Notes: generated from the sequence alone by a model not told the origin. Shown: positions 42,598-52,188, counted from the first letter of the stretch. The stretch: DNA of 64,000 bases from Rubrivirga marina (GCF_002283365.1 NZ_MQWD01000001.1:1106202-1170201), one strand, 5' to 3'. Numbers and translations are program-made.

Positions 42598-42994
42598 GGT
42601 AGACCACGGAGTTGTTGGGCGTCTCGCGGAGGACGATCTCGTGGAGCCCCGGCACGTGCGGCGCGAGTTGCTCCCAGATGGCGACCGCGAGCGTTTCGGT
42701 CGACGTCTTCTTGCCCTCCAAGAAGGGGACGTCGAGGTTCAGGTTCTTGTGGTCGAGCGGCTCGACCACGCGCTCTTCGAGGACCCGTTTCAGGTCGGCG
42801 AGGTCGACCACGAAGCCGGTGTCGGGATCGGGCTCGCCGGCCACAGTCACGTCGAGCTCGTAGTTGTGGCCGTGCCAGTTGGGGCTGTTGCACTTCCCGA
42901 ACGTCGCCCGATTCCACTCGTCGGACTGGTCCGGGTTGTGGAGGCGGTGGGCGGCGTTGAAGTGGGCCTTGCGGGTGACGTAGACCGTCGGCAT
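42587..42994 (-). CDS. 6-pyruvoyl-tetrahydropterin synthase / QueD family, PTPS-II-like
   Basis: 135 residues. Zinc ligands His in AHFNAAHRL and in [10 protein letters not shown]. The catalytic Cys lies in [13 protein letters not shown] with five residues between Cys and HGH. The CX5HGH spacing is that of PTPS-II (biopterin-type) enzymes, while QueD has CX3HGH. A glutamate in [13 protein letters not shown] completes the pterin pocket. The substrate would be the dihydroneopterin triphosphate made by the overlapping folE. Sepiapterin reductase is not in the window. Confidence 0.88.
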   Translation of the reverse strand: MPTVYVTRKAHFNAAHRLHNPDQSDEWNRATFGKCNSPNWHGHNYELDVTVAGEPDPDTGFVVDLADLKRVLEERVVEPLDHKNLNLDVPFLEGKKTSTETLAVAIWEQLAPHVPGLHEIVLRETPNNSVVYRGE

Positions 42995-43057
42995 GGCAGA
43001 TCGGCGGGGGGCCGTCGGGTACCGCCCGCCGCGCGCGCCGTTCCGGCCGGCTCCCCT

Positions 43058-43091
43058 CCGCCTCGGTGAGTCCGCGGGCGTGCCGAGGCGG
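43058..43091. repeat. Palindromic intergenic repeat, copy 8
   Basis: CCGCCTCGG / CCGAGGCGG with a 16-base loop, two bases beyond the stop of the creatininase-family gene. Confidence 0.85.
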
Positions 43092-43093
43092 GG

Positions 43094-43852
43094 CTACGCG
43101 TAGGCGTCGGCCGGGTCGAGGGCGGCGAGGTCCACGAAGAACGCCGCGATCCGCTCGGCACAGGCGTCGACGAACGCCGCGCCGGCCTCGGGCGTCGCCT
43201 CACGCGGGTCGCCGACGCCCGTGTCGGCCGTGACCTGCCGCCAGTCGCGCGGCGCCCAGGCCCACCCCTCGTTGAAGGCGTCGACGCGCCACCGGCGGGC
43301 CGCCCCGTCGCCGGCCTCGGCGAGCGGGCGGACGAGGTCGGGCCGGAGGTGCATCACGGCGGCCGTCTCGAGCGCGCCCGCGTGGTCGCCGGGCTCGGCG
43401 AAGAACGGCCGGGCGTCGGCCGCGCGCCACCAGTCGAGCGCGCAGAGGAACACGTCGGTTTTCGCCTGGAGCTCGCGGACGAGCGGCTTGAAGTCGTTCC
43501 CGCCGTGCCCGTTGACGATCGCGAGCCGCCCGATCCCCGCGGCCTCCAGGCTGGCCACCACGTCGCGCAGCACGAGCGCCTGCGTCGACGGCCGCATCTC
43601 GACGGTCGGCCCCAGACCAAGCTGCATTGCGTTCGACCCGAACGGGACGGCGGGCAGCACGAGCACGCGGGCGCCGCGCTCCCACGCCCGCCGCGCGGCC
43701 TCCGTTGCCACGCCGCCGGCCAGGATCACGTCCGTGGCGTACGGCAGGTGGAGGTTGTGGGGCTCCGTCGCCCCCCACGGCAGGACGGCGAGGTCGTAGG
43801 CGGTGTCGCGGGCGTCGGCCCAGGTGATCTCGGCGAGGACGTAGGGGCGCAC
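43094..43852 (-). CDS. Creatininase-family amidohydrolase
   Basis: 252 residues from GTG 43852. Metal-binding signatures are PWGATEPHNLHLPYATDV (Glu, His, Asp), IVNGHGGNDF and GDHAGALETA (acidic/His). The family covers creatininase, FAPy-type deformylases in flavin and deazaflavin synthesis, and MftE-like peptidases. The exact substrate here is unknown. It precedes the pterin genes but is separated from them by a palindromic repeat, so a pathway link is only a guess. Confidence 0.87.
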   Translation of the reverse strand: MRPYVLAEITWADARDTAYDLAVLPWGATEPHNLHLPYATDVILAGGVATEAARRAWERGARVLVLPAVPFGSNAMQLGLGPTVEMRPSTQALVLRDVVASLEAAGIGRLAIVNGHGGNDFKPLVRELQAKTDVFLCALDWWRAADARPFFAEPGDHAGALETAAVMHLRPDLVRPLAEAGDGAARRWRVDAFNEGWAWAPRDWRQVTADTGVGDPREATPEAGAAFVDACAERIAAFFVDLAALDPADAYA

Positions 43853-43972
43853 GGTCGGCAGGGGAGGGGGCGGGCGTACGCCTGCCGAGGCCCGACGGTC
43901 CGCCCCGACACGACGAGGCCCCCCGCGAGCCGTCGCCGCGGGGGGCCTGCCGAGCGAGTGAGGTCGTGGCAG

Positions 43973-44374
43973 TTAGAACGCGAGGTCGCCCATGACCGGG
44001 TCGGCGGCCATCTTCGGGTCCGGGCCGTACTCGTTCGGGCCGGAGTCCCCCTCGATGACCATGAAGTAGATGAGCACGAGGCCGAGCAGCGGGATGAGCC
44101 CGAGCAGGAGGAGCCAGCCCGTCTTGCCCGTGTCGTGGAGCCGGCGGATCGACACGGCGATCCCGGGGACGATCACGGCGAGCGCGTACCCGATGTACAC
44201 GAGGTAGCCGAGCCACCCGAGCGGCTCCCAGATCGCGCCGAGGATGCCCGCAACGATCGACAGGCCGATCATGATGCCGACGTTGATGAGCGTAAACATC
44301 CAGTACTCCTTCCGGCGCGCGCGCCCGTCGAAGTCGGCGTAGTGGTTCTTGAGGACGTCGAGGTACCACTCCAT
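43973..44374 (-). CDS. DUF805-family inner-membrane protein
   Basis: 133 residues. Opens MEWYLDVLKNHYADFDGRAR and RKEYWMF, the DUF805 signature, followed by four hydrophobic segments. The conserved IRRLHDTGKTGWLLL loop is present, and an acidic soluble tail ends the protein. Function of the family is not established. Single gene, divergent from purL. Confidence 0.92.
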   Translation of the reverse strand: MEWYLDVLKNHYADFDGRARRKEYWMFTLINVGIMIGLSIVAGILGAIWEPLGWLGYLVYIGYALAVIVPGIAVSIRRLHDTGKTGWLLLLGLIPLLGLVLIYFMVIEGDSGPNEYGPDPKMAADPVMGDLAF

Positions 44375-44826
44375 GGAGGTAGGAGGCTGTGGGAGGGAAG
44401 TCGGGGGGCTGCCCTGAGATACGGCAAACTGGCCATATAGAGGTCAACTCCCTCGCTTCGATGGGCCCGTCTCGGCGGCCCACTCCCATTCAGCTCCCCC
44501 GTCGTCGGCGCATGACCCGTCGGCCCGGTGCGGGCGGAGGCGGGTGAAAGGGGCGGGGTCGACCATGTGAAGGGAAACCGAGCGCCGGCCCGCACGCTCG
44601 AAGCCTTGACGACGACGCACGCCGTCGAGCTGAGCCAGGGGCCCGCTGGCCCGACGCTCACGCGCTCCCGCGACGTCGCGTACTTACGACGAACGCATCC
44701 GCTCGCAGGAACGCCGCCCGCCTCCCTCCGCCTCGGCGTGCCGACGGGGGCCCCGAGGCGGGGCGAGTCCGGCAGTCGCAGGGCCCCGCCCGCCGGTACC
44801 TTTCGGGCCCGTCCTCCCCGCGTCCG
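44375..44826. other. 452-base divergent intergenic region between the DUF805 gene and purL
   Basis: No convincing coding region. It holds repeat copy 9 (44728-44761). After the repeat a TACCTTTC element (44797-44804) matches seven of eight bases of a Bacteroidota -7 box, 22 bases before the purL ATG, though no -33 box is evident. The stretch 44400-44727 has no assigned feature. Because the repeats elsewhere sit at gene ends, a plus-strand untranslated transcript ending at 44761 is possible. Confidence 0.5.
44728..44761. repeat. Palindromic intergenic repeat, copy 9
   Basis: CCGCCTCGG / CCGAGGCGG with a 16-base loop. Unlike the others it lies between divergent genes, with no annotated gene ending beside it. 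Confidence 0.8.
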
Positions 44827-47130
44827 ATGCCGCCCGTCTCCCTCCCCCACGACCGCGAGGTCACGCCCGACCTCGCCCGCGAGCACGGCCTCACCGACGA
44901 CGAGTACGCCCGCGTCTGCGAGATCCTCGGTCGCACGCCGACCTACACCGAGCTCGGCGTCTACTCGGTGATGTGGAGCGAGCACTGCTCGTACAAGAAC
45001 TCGATCGCCATCCTCAAGACGCTCCCGCGCGACGGCGAGAACCTCCTCGCGGCGGCCGGCGACGAGAACGCCGGCCTCGTCGACATCGGCGACGGGCTGG
45101 CGGTCGCGTTCAAGATCGAGAGCCACAACCACCCGAGCGCCGTCGAGCCGTACCAGGGCGCGGCGACGGGCGTCGGCGGCATCCAGCGGGACATCTTTAC
45201 GATGGGCGCCCGGCCCATCGCGAGTCTCAACAGCCTCCGGTTCGGGAGCCTCGACAATCCGCGCGTGCGGTTCCTCTTCGACGGGGTTGTCCGCGGGATC
45301 GGCGGCTACGGCAACTCGTTCGGCGTGCCGACGGTGGCCGGCGAGGTCGTGTTCGACCCGGCCTACGAGGGCAACCCGCTCGTCAACGCGATGTCGGTCG
45401 GGATCGTCAAGGTCGGGGAGACCGTGAGCGCGACGGCGGCCGGCGTCGGCAACCCGGTCTACATCGTCGGCTCCTCGACCGGCCGCGACGGGATCCACGG
45501 GGCGACGTTCGCGAGCGAGGAGATCTCGGAGGAGAGCGAGGCGAAGCGTCCGAGCGTCCAGGTCGGCGACCCGTTCACGGAGAAGCTGCTCCTGGAGGCG
45601 TCGCTGGAAGCCATCAAGACCGGCGCCGTCGTCGGGATGCAGGACATGGGCGCGGCCGGGATCACGTGCTCCTCGTCGGAGATGAGCGAGAAGGGCGGCG
45701 TCGGGATGGACCTCCAACTGGACCGGACGCCGCAGCGCGAGACGGGCATGACGCCGTACGAGCTCCTCCTGAGCGAGAGCCAGGAGCGGATGCTCGTGGT
45801 CGTCGAGAAGGGCCGCGAGGCGGAGGTCGAGGCCGTCTTCGAGAAGTGGGACCTCCACGCCGTCCAGATCGGCGAGGTCACCGATACCGAGCGCGTCCGC
45901 GTGTTCTGGAATGGGGATCTGGTGGTCGACGTCCCGGCGGAGTCCCTCGTGCTCGGCGGCGGGGCGCCGGTCTACCACCGCGAGACGTCCCGCCCGACGT
46001 ACCTCGACGCGACCCAGTCCGCCGACCTCGGCGCGCTCGCGGACCTGACCGGCGAGACGGCTGGCGACGCGCTGGTGAAGCTCATGGGCTCGCCGAACGT
46101 GGCGTCGAAGCGGTGGGTGTTCGAGCAGTACGACCACGAGGTGCGCACGAACACGGTCTCCGGGCCGGGCCCGACGGACGCCGCGGTCGTCCGCCTCAAG
46201 GGCACCGGGACCGACGGCGGCCCCGAGCGCGGGCTCGCCATGAAGACCGACTGCAACGGGCGCTACGTCTACCTCAACCCGCGCCGCGGGGGCCGGATCG
46301 CGGTCGCCGAGGCGGCGCGGAACGTCGTCTGCGCCGGCGGCAGGCCGCTGGCGGTGACCAACTGCCTCAACTTCGGCAACCCGTACAAGCCCGAGGTCTA
46401 CTGGCAGTTCACCGAGGCCGTCGGCGGGATGGGCGACGCGTGCCGCGCGTTCGACACGCCGGTCACGGGCGGGAACGTGAGCTTCTACAACGAGAACCCC
46501 GACGGCGCCATCTTCCCGACGCCGACGATCGGGATGGTCGGGCTGGTCGAGGACGTCGAGCGGGACACGACGACGGCCGCCTTCGTGGCGCCCGGCGACG
46601 TGCTCCTGCTGGTGTCGCCCGCCGGGTGGTGGCAGACGGGCGGGATCGAGGCGAGCGAGTACCTCCACCACGTCCACGGTCAGACGGCCGGGGACGCGCC
46701 GCACCTCGACCTGGGGGAGGAGAAGGCCGTGCAGGCCGCCGTGCTCGACGCGATCCGCGCCGGCCGCGTCCGCTCGGCGCACGACGTGTCGGACGGCGGG
46801 CTGGCGGTCTGCCTCGCCGAGAGCGCCGTGTTCGCCGGCCTCGGCGCCGACGTGGCCCTCCCCGAGACGGGCGCCCGGCTCGACGCGATTCTCTTCGGGG
46901 AGGCCCAGAGCCGCGTGGTCCTGTCCGTCGCCCCCGACGACGCCGAGGCGGTCCGCGCGCTCGCCGAGGCGGCCGGGGCTCAGGCGCTCCCCATCGGGAC
47001 CGTCACGGACGGGCCGCTGCGCGTGTCCGTCGGTGCGAGCCACGTGCTGGAGGTGTCCGTCGACGCGCTCCGCCGGCCGTACGAGACGGCGATCCCGGAG
47101 GCGATGGGCGAGGCGGTCGCGGCCGTCTGA
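44827..47130 (+). CDS. purL: Phosphoribosylformylglycinamidine synthase, large subunit PurL
   Basis: 767 residues, the size of the stand-alone PurL that works with PurS and PurQ (no glutaminase domain). Motifs: [53 protein letters not shown] and, in the second half, [18 protein letters not shown] and [17 protein letters not shown]. It catalyses the ATP-dependent fourth step of purine synthesis. Monocistronic, with a palindromic repeat after the stop. Confidence 0.97.
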   Translation: MPPVSLPHDREVTPDLAREHGLTDDEYARVCEILGRTPTYTELGVYSVMWSEHCSYKNSIAILKTLPRDGENLLAAAGDENAGLVDIGDGLAVAFKIESHNHPSAVEPYQGAATGVGGIQRDIFTMGARPIASLNSLRFGSLDNPRVRFLFDGVVRGIGGYGNSFGVPTVAGEVVFDPAYEGNPLVNAMSVGIVKVGETVSATAAGVGNPVYIVGSSTGRDGIHGATFASEEISEESEAKRPSVQVGDPFTEKLLLEASLEAIKTGAVVGMQDMGAAGITCSSSEMSEKGGVGMDLQLDRTPQRETGMTPYELLLSESQERMLVVVEKGREAEVEAVFEKWDLHAVQIGEVTDTERVRVFWNGDLVVDVPAESLVLGGGAPVYHRETSRPTYLDATQSADLGALADLTGETAGDALVKLMGSPNVASKRWVFEQYDHEVRTNTVSGPGPTDAAVVRLKGTGTDGGPERGLAMKTDCNGRYVYLNPRRGGRIAVAEAARNVVCAGGRPLAVTNCLNFGNPYKPEVYWQFTEAVGGMGDACRAFDTPVTGGNVSFYNENPDGAIFPTPTIGMVGLVEDVERDTTTAAFVAPGDVLLLVSPAGWWQTGGIEASEYLHHVHGQTAGDAPHLDLGEEKAVQAAVLDAIRAGRVRSAHDVSDGGLAVCLAESAVFAGLGADVALPETGARLDAILFGEAQSRVVLSVAPDDAEAVRALAEAAGAQALPIGTVTDGPLRVSVGASHVLEVSVDALRRPYETAIPEAMGEAVAAV

Positions 47131-47139
47131 TCAGCCATC

Positions 47140-47161
47140 CCCGCCTCGGCGCCGAGGCGGG
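47140..47161. repeat. Palindromic intergenic repeat, copy 10
   Basis: Perfect gap-free palindrome of 22 bases centred between 47150 and 47151 (half-site CCCGCCTCGGC), between the convergent purL and sensor-kinase genes. Confidence 0.9.
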
Positions 47162-47166
47162 CGGGC

Positions 47167-48408
47167 TCAGGCCTCGATCTCCTCCAGATCCTGGACCTCC
47201 GCGGGCCGCGCGGTCTCCCCGCGCGGGAGCACGACCGTCACGGCCGTCCCCGACCGCCAGCGGCTCTCGACCGAGATCGTCCCGCCCATGAGCCGGACGA
47301 GCCGCTCGGAGATGGCCAGGCCGAACCCGCCGCCCGGCCGCTCGAAGCCCTGGAAGAGCGTCCGCTGCGCGTCCTCCGGGATCCCGATCCCCGTGTCGAT
47401 TACGCGGACCGAGACGTCCTTTGCGTCGGCGTCGATCTCGACCGTCACGCCGCCCTTCTCCGTGTAGCGGACGCCGTTGCCGACGAGGTGGGCCAGGACC
47501 CGTCCCAGCGCGTTGGCGTCGAGCGTGGCCGGGATCTCGTCGTAGGCCGGCTCGACGTCGAGCGCGACCCCCTTGTCCTCGGCGTAGTGGCGGAGGGGCG
47601 CGACGGCGGCCTCGACCGCGTCGACGACGTCGAGCGAGGCCGGGCGGAGCGTCTCGCGGCGCGCGTCGAGCGTGGCGAGGTCGAGGACCGAGTCGAGCGT
47701 GGCGAGGAGCCGCTGGCCGCCGGCCGCGATGGCGTCGACGAGGCCGCGCTGGGCCTCGTCGACCTCCTCGCGGAGGATCTCGGTGAACCCGACGACCGAC
47801 GTCAGCGGCGTCCGGATCTCGTGGCTCAGCGAGGCGAGGTACTGGCTCCGTACGCGGGCGGCCTCCTCGGCGTGGTCGCGGGCCTCGGCCAGCGCGCGCT
47901 CGCGCGCCCGGCGTTCGCCGACGTCGCGACCGACGGAGAGCACGCGGCGCCGGCCGTCGACTTCGATCGTCTCCGAGACGAGGTCGAGGAGGACCGGGGC
48001 GCCGCTCGGCCCGCTCACGCGGACGTCGGCGCGGGCCCGGCCCGCCGTGGCGGCCTTCGTGAGGTGAGTCCGGAGCGTGGCCCGGTCGGCCACGGCGACG
48101 GCGTCGAGGAGCGAGAGCGACGGGCTCGGCGTGGCGAGGCTGAGCGCGGCCTGCCCGGCCCGGTTCGTCCACAGTCCCGAGCCGTCGGGGTCGTGGACGA
48201 GGACGACGTCGGGCGCGTGCTCCACGAGCCGACGGTAGCGCGCCTCCGACGCCACGACCGATGCGTGCTCGCGTTCCAGCCGGCCACGGACGACGGCCGC
48301 CGCCGCCGCGGCCCCGATCGCGAGGCCGAGCCCGACTCCGAGCCCGACCGCGAGGGGGACCGACACGGCGAGGGCGACGAGCATTCCGACGGAGACGAGA
48401 CCGAACAT
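47167..48408 (-). CDS. PAS-domain sensor histidine kinase
   Basis: 413 residues. A short hydrophobic N-terminus (about 2-42, probably two helices) is followed by a PAS domain (about 55-170: YRRLVEHAPDVVLVHDPDGS). The HisKA domain has the phospho-acceptor His in YLASLSHEIRTPLTSVVGF, and the HATPase domain has VLAHLVGNGVRYTEKGGV, DTGIGIPEDA and GGGFGLAISERLV. It starts three bases after the stop of another kinase gene on the same strand, so the two are co-transcribed. No response regulator is adjacent. Signal unknown. Confidence 0.9.
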   Translation of the reverse strand: MFGLVSVGMLVALAVSVPLAVGLGVGLGLAIGAAAAAAVVRGRLEREHASVVASEARYRRLVEHAPDVVLVHDPDGSGLWTNRAGQAALSLATPSPSLSLLDAVAVADRATLRTHLTKAATAGRARADVRVSGPSGAPVLLDLVSETIEVDGRRRVLSVGRDVGERRARERALAEARDHAEEAARVRSQYLASLSHEIRTPLTSVVGFTEILREEVDEAQRGLVDAIAAGGQRLLATLDSVLDLATLDARRETLRPASLDVVDAVEAAVAPLRHYAEDKGVALDVEPAYDEIPATLDANALGRVLAHLVGNGVRYTEKGGVTVEIDADAKDVSVRVIDTGIGIPEDAQRTLFQGFERPGGGFGLAISERLVRLMGGTISVESRWRSGTAVTVVLPRGETARPAEVQDLEEIEA

Positions 48409-48411
48409 GGG

Positions 48412-50493
48412 TTAGGCGGGAACGCCGAAGGCGGTGGGGGGCGCGGCGTGGGACGAGGCGCCGTCCGCCCGGACGGCCTCGCGCGTCGCGACGAGCTCTT
48501 CGGGCGACGGGATGTGGGGGATCTCGGGCGGCGCCTCGGGCGCGTCCGCGTTGGGGGCGTGGAGCGGGAGGGCCACCTCAAACAGCGTGCCCTCGCCCTT
48601 CTGGCTCCACACGCGGATCTCGCCGCCCATCAGGTCCACGAGCCGCCTCGTGATGGCCAGCCCGAGGCCGGTCCCCTCGAAGTCGCGGCCGTGGCCGTGG
48701 GACTCCTGCTTGAACGCCTCGAACAGCTCGGGCAGGAACGCCTCCGAGATTCCGACGCCCGTGTCCTGGACGCGGATGGCGAAAAAGTCGGGCGCGGCGT
48801 GGAGCGACACGCGGACCTCGCCGCGCTCGGTGAACTTGATCGCGTTGCCGACGAGGTTCGTCACGACGCGGCCGAGGGCCGGCTCGGAGTGCGTGGCCGG
48901 CACCGACGACGCCGTCGACTGGAGGTGGAGCCCGAGCCCCTTCTGTTTGGCGAGGGGCGCCAGGAGCGCGACCGACTCGCGCACGACGACGGCCGCGTCG
49001 ATCGGCTCCGGCAGGACCCCGGCCCGCTCGGCGTCGAGGCGGGCGAAGTCGAGGATGTCGTTGAGTGTGTCGAGCAGGCGCTGGCCGCCCGTCCGGATCG
49101 TGTCGGCGTACTCGTAGAGGTCGTCGGCGACCTCCTCCCGGAGGATGTCGGCGAAGCCGAGGATGGCCGTGAGCGGCGTCCGGATCTCGTGGCTCATGTT
49201 GGCCAGGATCGCGCTCTTGAGGCGGGCGGCCTCCTCGGCCTGCTCGCGGGCCTCCTCGGCGGCCGAGATGGCCGAGAGGAGGCCGTGCTCGTAGGCCCGG
49301 CGCTCGGTCACGTTCCGGGCGATGGCGACGAACGTCCGACCCTCCTGGAGCCGGCGCGTCACGATCTCGTAGGGGACGTGGGTGTGGTCGGCCCAGGTCA
49401 GCTCGAGGACCCCCGAGGCCGACCCCTTCTGGTCGGCCTCGGCGAGGTGGAGCGAGGCCTCGTCCTCGTCGGCGGCGAGCTGGGCGAGGCGGACCGAGCG
49501 CCCGTCCGGTCGGTCGCCGTTGACGTCGATCCCGAAGGCCCGCTGGGCGGCCCGGTTGGCCTCGATGACCTCCCCGCCTCGCTTCACGTCCAGGAGCAGG
49601 ACGGGGTCGGCCGCTGCGTTGAAGAGGTGGCCGTAGCGGACCTCCGAGGCCCGGAGGGCCTCCGATCGCTTCCGTACCTGGCGCCGGAGGAGGACGGCCC
49701 ACAACACCGCGATGAGGAGCAGCCCGGCCACGCCGAGCGCCCCGTTGCGGTATTCGGTCGGCGAGAGCCCGGCCTTCTTGACGTCGCCGTCGACGAGCGG
49801 GTAGACGAGGTACGAGCCGTCGTAAGGCGGCTGAGGGTCGTACTGGGCCGCGATGCCGCGGACGCGCGCGTAGTCGCCGATCCGGACGGCGTCGAACGAG
49901 ACGGGCGCCGGCCGGAGCGTGTAGGCGAAGACCTGAATGAGGTCGGTCCCGCTCAACAGGATCATGATCCGCCCACCGGGGGTGTTCTCGATCTCGAGCA
50001 CCCGGCCCTCGACGACGACGAGCTCGCCCTCGTGGCCCTCGATGTCGGGTCCGGAGCCCCCGTCGGGCCGCTTGTCCGGGGTCAGCCGGGCGGGCTCGAT
50101 CTCGCGCGCCGGGCCGGGGAGGGCCCGGGCCTCGGGGTTCTGCAGCTCCAGCATCCCGTCGCGGAACCCGAGCGTCCCGGCGAGACGGAGGCTGTCGCCG
50201 GAGAGGACGGCGTCGGCGTCGGGGGGGAAGACGAGGCGGAGCCCGCCGGTGCCGTCCTGGACGTACGCCTCGCCGAGCCCGGCCCGGATGAGCCCCGTCC
50301 CGGCCGTCACCCGCCCCGTCACGACGACGCGCTTGCCGACCCGGTCGGGGACGCCGTCGCCGTCACCGTCGTTGCGGAGGGAGCGGATGGACGAGAGGTC
50401 GCCCTCGCCGGCCGTCTGGGCGTGCGGCGTCCCGGCCGCGCACAGGCAGGCGAGCGCGGCGATCCAGAGGACGCGGGGGCGGAAGCGGGGCAC
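48412..50493 (-). CDS. Sensor histidine kinase with periplasmic OB-fold domain and PAS domain
   Basis: 693 residues from GTG 50493 (a GTG at 50532 would add 13). Signal-like helix RVLWIAALACLCAAG, then an extracytoplasmic region of about 230 residues. It contains OB-fold-like segments VGKRVVVTGRVTAGTGLI with AYVQDGTGGLRLVF, and a second one around GELVVVEGRVLEIENTPG. One membrane helix (ALGVAGLLLIAVLWAVLL), a PAS domain (about 290-400), HisKA with ILANMSHEIRTPLTAILGF, and HATPase with TNLVGNAIKFTERGE and DTGVGISEAF complete it. First gene of a two-kinase operon. OB-fold sensors usually bind oligosaccharide, nucleic acid or metal; the ligand here is unknown. Confidence 0.88.
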   Translation of the reverse strand: MPRFRPRVLWIAALACLCAAGTPHAQTAGEGDLSSIRSLRNDGDGDGVPDRVGKRVVVTGRVTAGTGLIRAGLGEAYVQDGTGGLRLVFPPDADAVLSGDSLRLAGTLGFRDGMLELQNPEARALPGPAREIEPARLTPDKRPDGGSGPDIEGHEGELVVVEGRVLEIENTPGGRIMILLSGTDLIQVFAYTLRPAPVSFDAVRIGDYARVRGIAAQYDPQPPYDGSYLVYPLVDGDVKKAGLSPTEYRNGALGVAGLLLIAVLWAVLLRRQVRKRSEALRASEVRYGHLFNAAADPVLLLDVKRGGEVIEANRAAQRAFGIDVNGDRPDGRSVRLAQLAADEDEASLHLAEADQKGSASGVLELTWADHTHVPYEIVTRRLQEGRTFVAIARNVTERRAYEHGLLSAISAAEEAREQAEEAARLKSAILANMSHEIRTPLTAILGFADILREEVADDLYEYADTIRTGGQRLLDTLNDILDFARLDAERAGVLPEPIDAAVVVRESVALLAPLAKQKGLGLHLQSTASSVPATHSEPALGRVVTNLVGNAIKFTERGEVRVSLHAAPDFFAIRVQDTGVGISEAFLPELFEAFKQESHGHGRDFEGTGLGLAITRRLVDLMGGEIRVWSQKGEGTLFEVALPLHAPNADAPEAPPEIPHIPSPEELVATREAVRADGASSHAAPPTAFGVPA

Positions 50494-50715
50494 GGTGGCT
50501 GGGGGTGCGCCTCGTGTATCGTCCGCCCCCACTCGCTGGATAAGCGCCGGCCCGTCAGGACGGACTCCCTCCTACAGCGCGTTCGCCCCGTAGCTTGCCC
50601 CGATGCCGACTCCGTAAGAGCGCGCCCGGACGCCCCGTCTGAGCCCTCGACAGACTCTGAGAACGAACCCGGCACCGTCCGGGCCGTATCCACACGACCC
50701 AACCCACCTTATCCA

Positions 50716-51051
50716 ATGTCCGCCTACGTCACCGGCACCGACGCCAACTTCGAAGCCGAGGTCCTCAACAGCGACCAGCCCGTCCTCGTCGACTTCTGGG
50801 CCACCTGGTGCGGCCCCTGCCGCACGATCGCGCCCACCATCGAGGAGATCGCCTCCGAGTACGACGGGAAGGCGAAGGTGGTCAAGCTCGACGTCGACAA
50901 CAACCCGCAGACGGCGATGAAGTACGGGATCCGCTCGATCCCCTCGCTCCTGTTCTTCAAGGACGGGAAGCCCGTCGACCAGATGGTCGGCGTGGTGCCG
51001 AAGCGGGTCCTCGCCGAGAAGCTCGACACGCTCGCCGGCCAGGCCGCGTAA
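50716..51051 (+). CDS. trxA: Thioredoxin
   Basis: 111 residues from ATG 50716. Classical thioredoxin: VLVDFWATWCGPCRTIAPTI with the redox pair Cys-Gly-Pro-Cys, the buried Asp (LVDFWA), cis-proline segment GIRSIPSLLFFKDGKPVDQM, and a closing helix. The in-frame extension far upstream belongs to shadow frame of the kinase gene and is rejected. Followed by a strong terminator, then trxB. Confidence 0.97.
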   Translation: MSAYVTGTDANFEAEVLNSDQPVLVDFWATWCGPCRTIAPTIEEIASEYDGKAKVVKLDVDNNPQTAMKYGIRSIPSLLFFKDGKPVDQMVGVVPKRVLAEKLDTLAGQAA

Positions 51052-51072
51052 CGCCCGCCGGCCCGAGCCCTC

Positions 51073-51108
51073 GGGGGCGCCGCCCACCGGTGGCGCCCCC
51101 GCGTTTTT
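51073..51108 (+). terminator. Intrinsic terminator of trxA
   Basis: Stem GGGGGCGCC / GGCGCCCCC (51073-51081 and 51092-51100), extended inward by three more pairs to a CACC loop, followed by GCG and five T (51104-51108). The best intrinsic terminator in the window; it lies between trxA and trxB, so trxB probably has its own promoter or relies on read-through. Confidence 0.85.
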
Positions 51109-51123
51109 AGTTCGTCTCTGCTC

Positions 51124-52188
51124 ATGACCGATCTGCCCACCCCCCTCCCCGACGGCCTCGACTGGGGCGCCGCCGAGCGCCACGCTGTCGTCATCGTCGG
51201 GACCGGCCCGGCCGGGTTCACCGCCGCCCTCTACGCCGCCCGCGCCGGCCTCGACCCGCTCGTGGTCCAGGGCCCGGCCCCCGGCGGCCAGCTCACGACC
51301 ACGACCGACGTCGAGAACTTCCCCGGCTACCCCGACGGCGTCATGGGGCCAGACCTCATGCAGGACTTCGAGAAGCAGGCCGTCCGGTTCGGCGCCGTGC
51401 TCCGCTGGGGGACCGTCACGCACGTCGACTTCTCCGAGACCCCGCACAAGCTCGTGATCGACGAGACGACGCCGATCCTGGCCGACGCCGTGATCGGGTC
51501 GACGGGCGCGAGTGCGAAGTACCTGGGGCTGGAGAACGAGAAGCGCTTGCTGGGGCGCGGCGTCAGCGCGTGCGCGACGTGCGACGGCGCGTTCTTCCGC
51601 GACGAGGAGATCGCCATCGTGGGCGGCGGCGACACGGCCATGGAGGAGGCCCTCTTCCTGACCCGGTTCGCCTCGACGGTCCACGTGATCCACCGGCGCG
51701 ACGCGTTCCGCGCCAGCCAGATCATGCAGGACCGCGTGCTCTCGAACGGGAAGGTCCAGGTCCACTGGAATACCGTCGTGACCGACGTGCTCGGCGACGA
51801 CGCCGTGACGGGCCTCCGGCTGGAGGACACGGAGACCGGCGAGGCGCGCGAGCTGCCCGTGACGGGCTTCTTCGTCGCCATCGGCCACCAGCCGAACACC
51901 GACATCTTCCGCGGCTGGCTGGAGATGGACGACGCCGGCTACGTCCAGACGCACCCCGACTCGACGCACACCGACGTCGAGGGCGTCTTCGTCTGCGGCG
52001 ACGCGCAGGACCACGTCTACCGCCAGGCCGTGACGGCGGCCGGGACCGGGTGCATGGCGGCCATCGACGCCGAGCGCTGGCTCGCCGAGCGCGACGTGAT
52101 CGACGAGACGCGGACCGAGACGGAGTACCACGCGGCCCCGGCCGAGGACTCGGAGACCCACCGGCCCGTCGCCGAGTCCGAAGCGTAA
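51124..52188 (+). CDS. trxB: Thioredoxin reductase
   Basis: 354 residues. FAD-binding VVIVGTGPAGFTAALYAARA, redox centre SACATCDGAFFRDEE, NADPH-binding IVGGGDTAMEEALFLTRFA with HVIHRRDAFRAS, and closing FAD motif GVFVCGDAQDHVYRQAVTAA. It reduces the adjacent thioredoxin with NADPH. The C-terminus is about 20 residues longer than usual and acidic (ESEA end). Confidence 0.96.
   Translation: MTDLPTPLPDGLDWGAAERHAVVIVGTGPAGFTAALYAARAGLDPLVVQGPAPGGQLTTTTDVENFPGYPDGVMGPDLMQDFEKQAVRFGAVLRWGTVTHVDFSETPHKLVIDETTPILADAVIGSTGASAKYLGLENEKRLLGRGVSACATCDGAFFRDEEIAIVGGGDTAMEEALFLTRFASTVHVIHRRDAFRASQIMQDRVLSNGKVQVHWNTVVTDVLGDDAVTGLRLEDTETGEARELPVTGFFVAIGHQPNTDIFRGWLEMDDAGYVQTHPDSTHTDVEGVFVCGDAQDHVYRQAVTAAGTGCMAAIDAERWLAERDVIDETRTETEYHAAPAEDSETHRPVAESEA

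Noticed and set aside
44528-44971. Plus-strand frame upstream of and overlapping purL
   Set aside because: Overlaps the purL start in another frame, crosses the palindromic repeat and has no recognisable domain.
44269-47043. 924-codon minus-strand frame opposite purL
   Set aside because: Composition is typical of GC-rich antisense frames, while purL is unmistakable on the plus strand.
47488-50715. Long plus-strand frame running into thioredoxin
   Set aside because: Only its last 111 codons (from ATG 50716) are a real protein; the rest is antisense to two histidine kinases.
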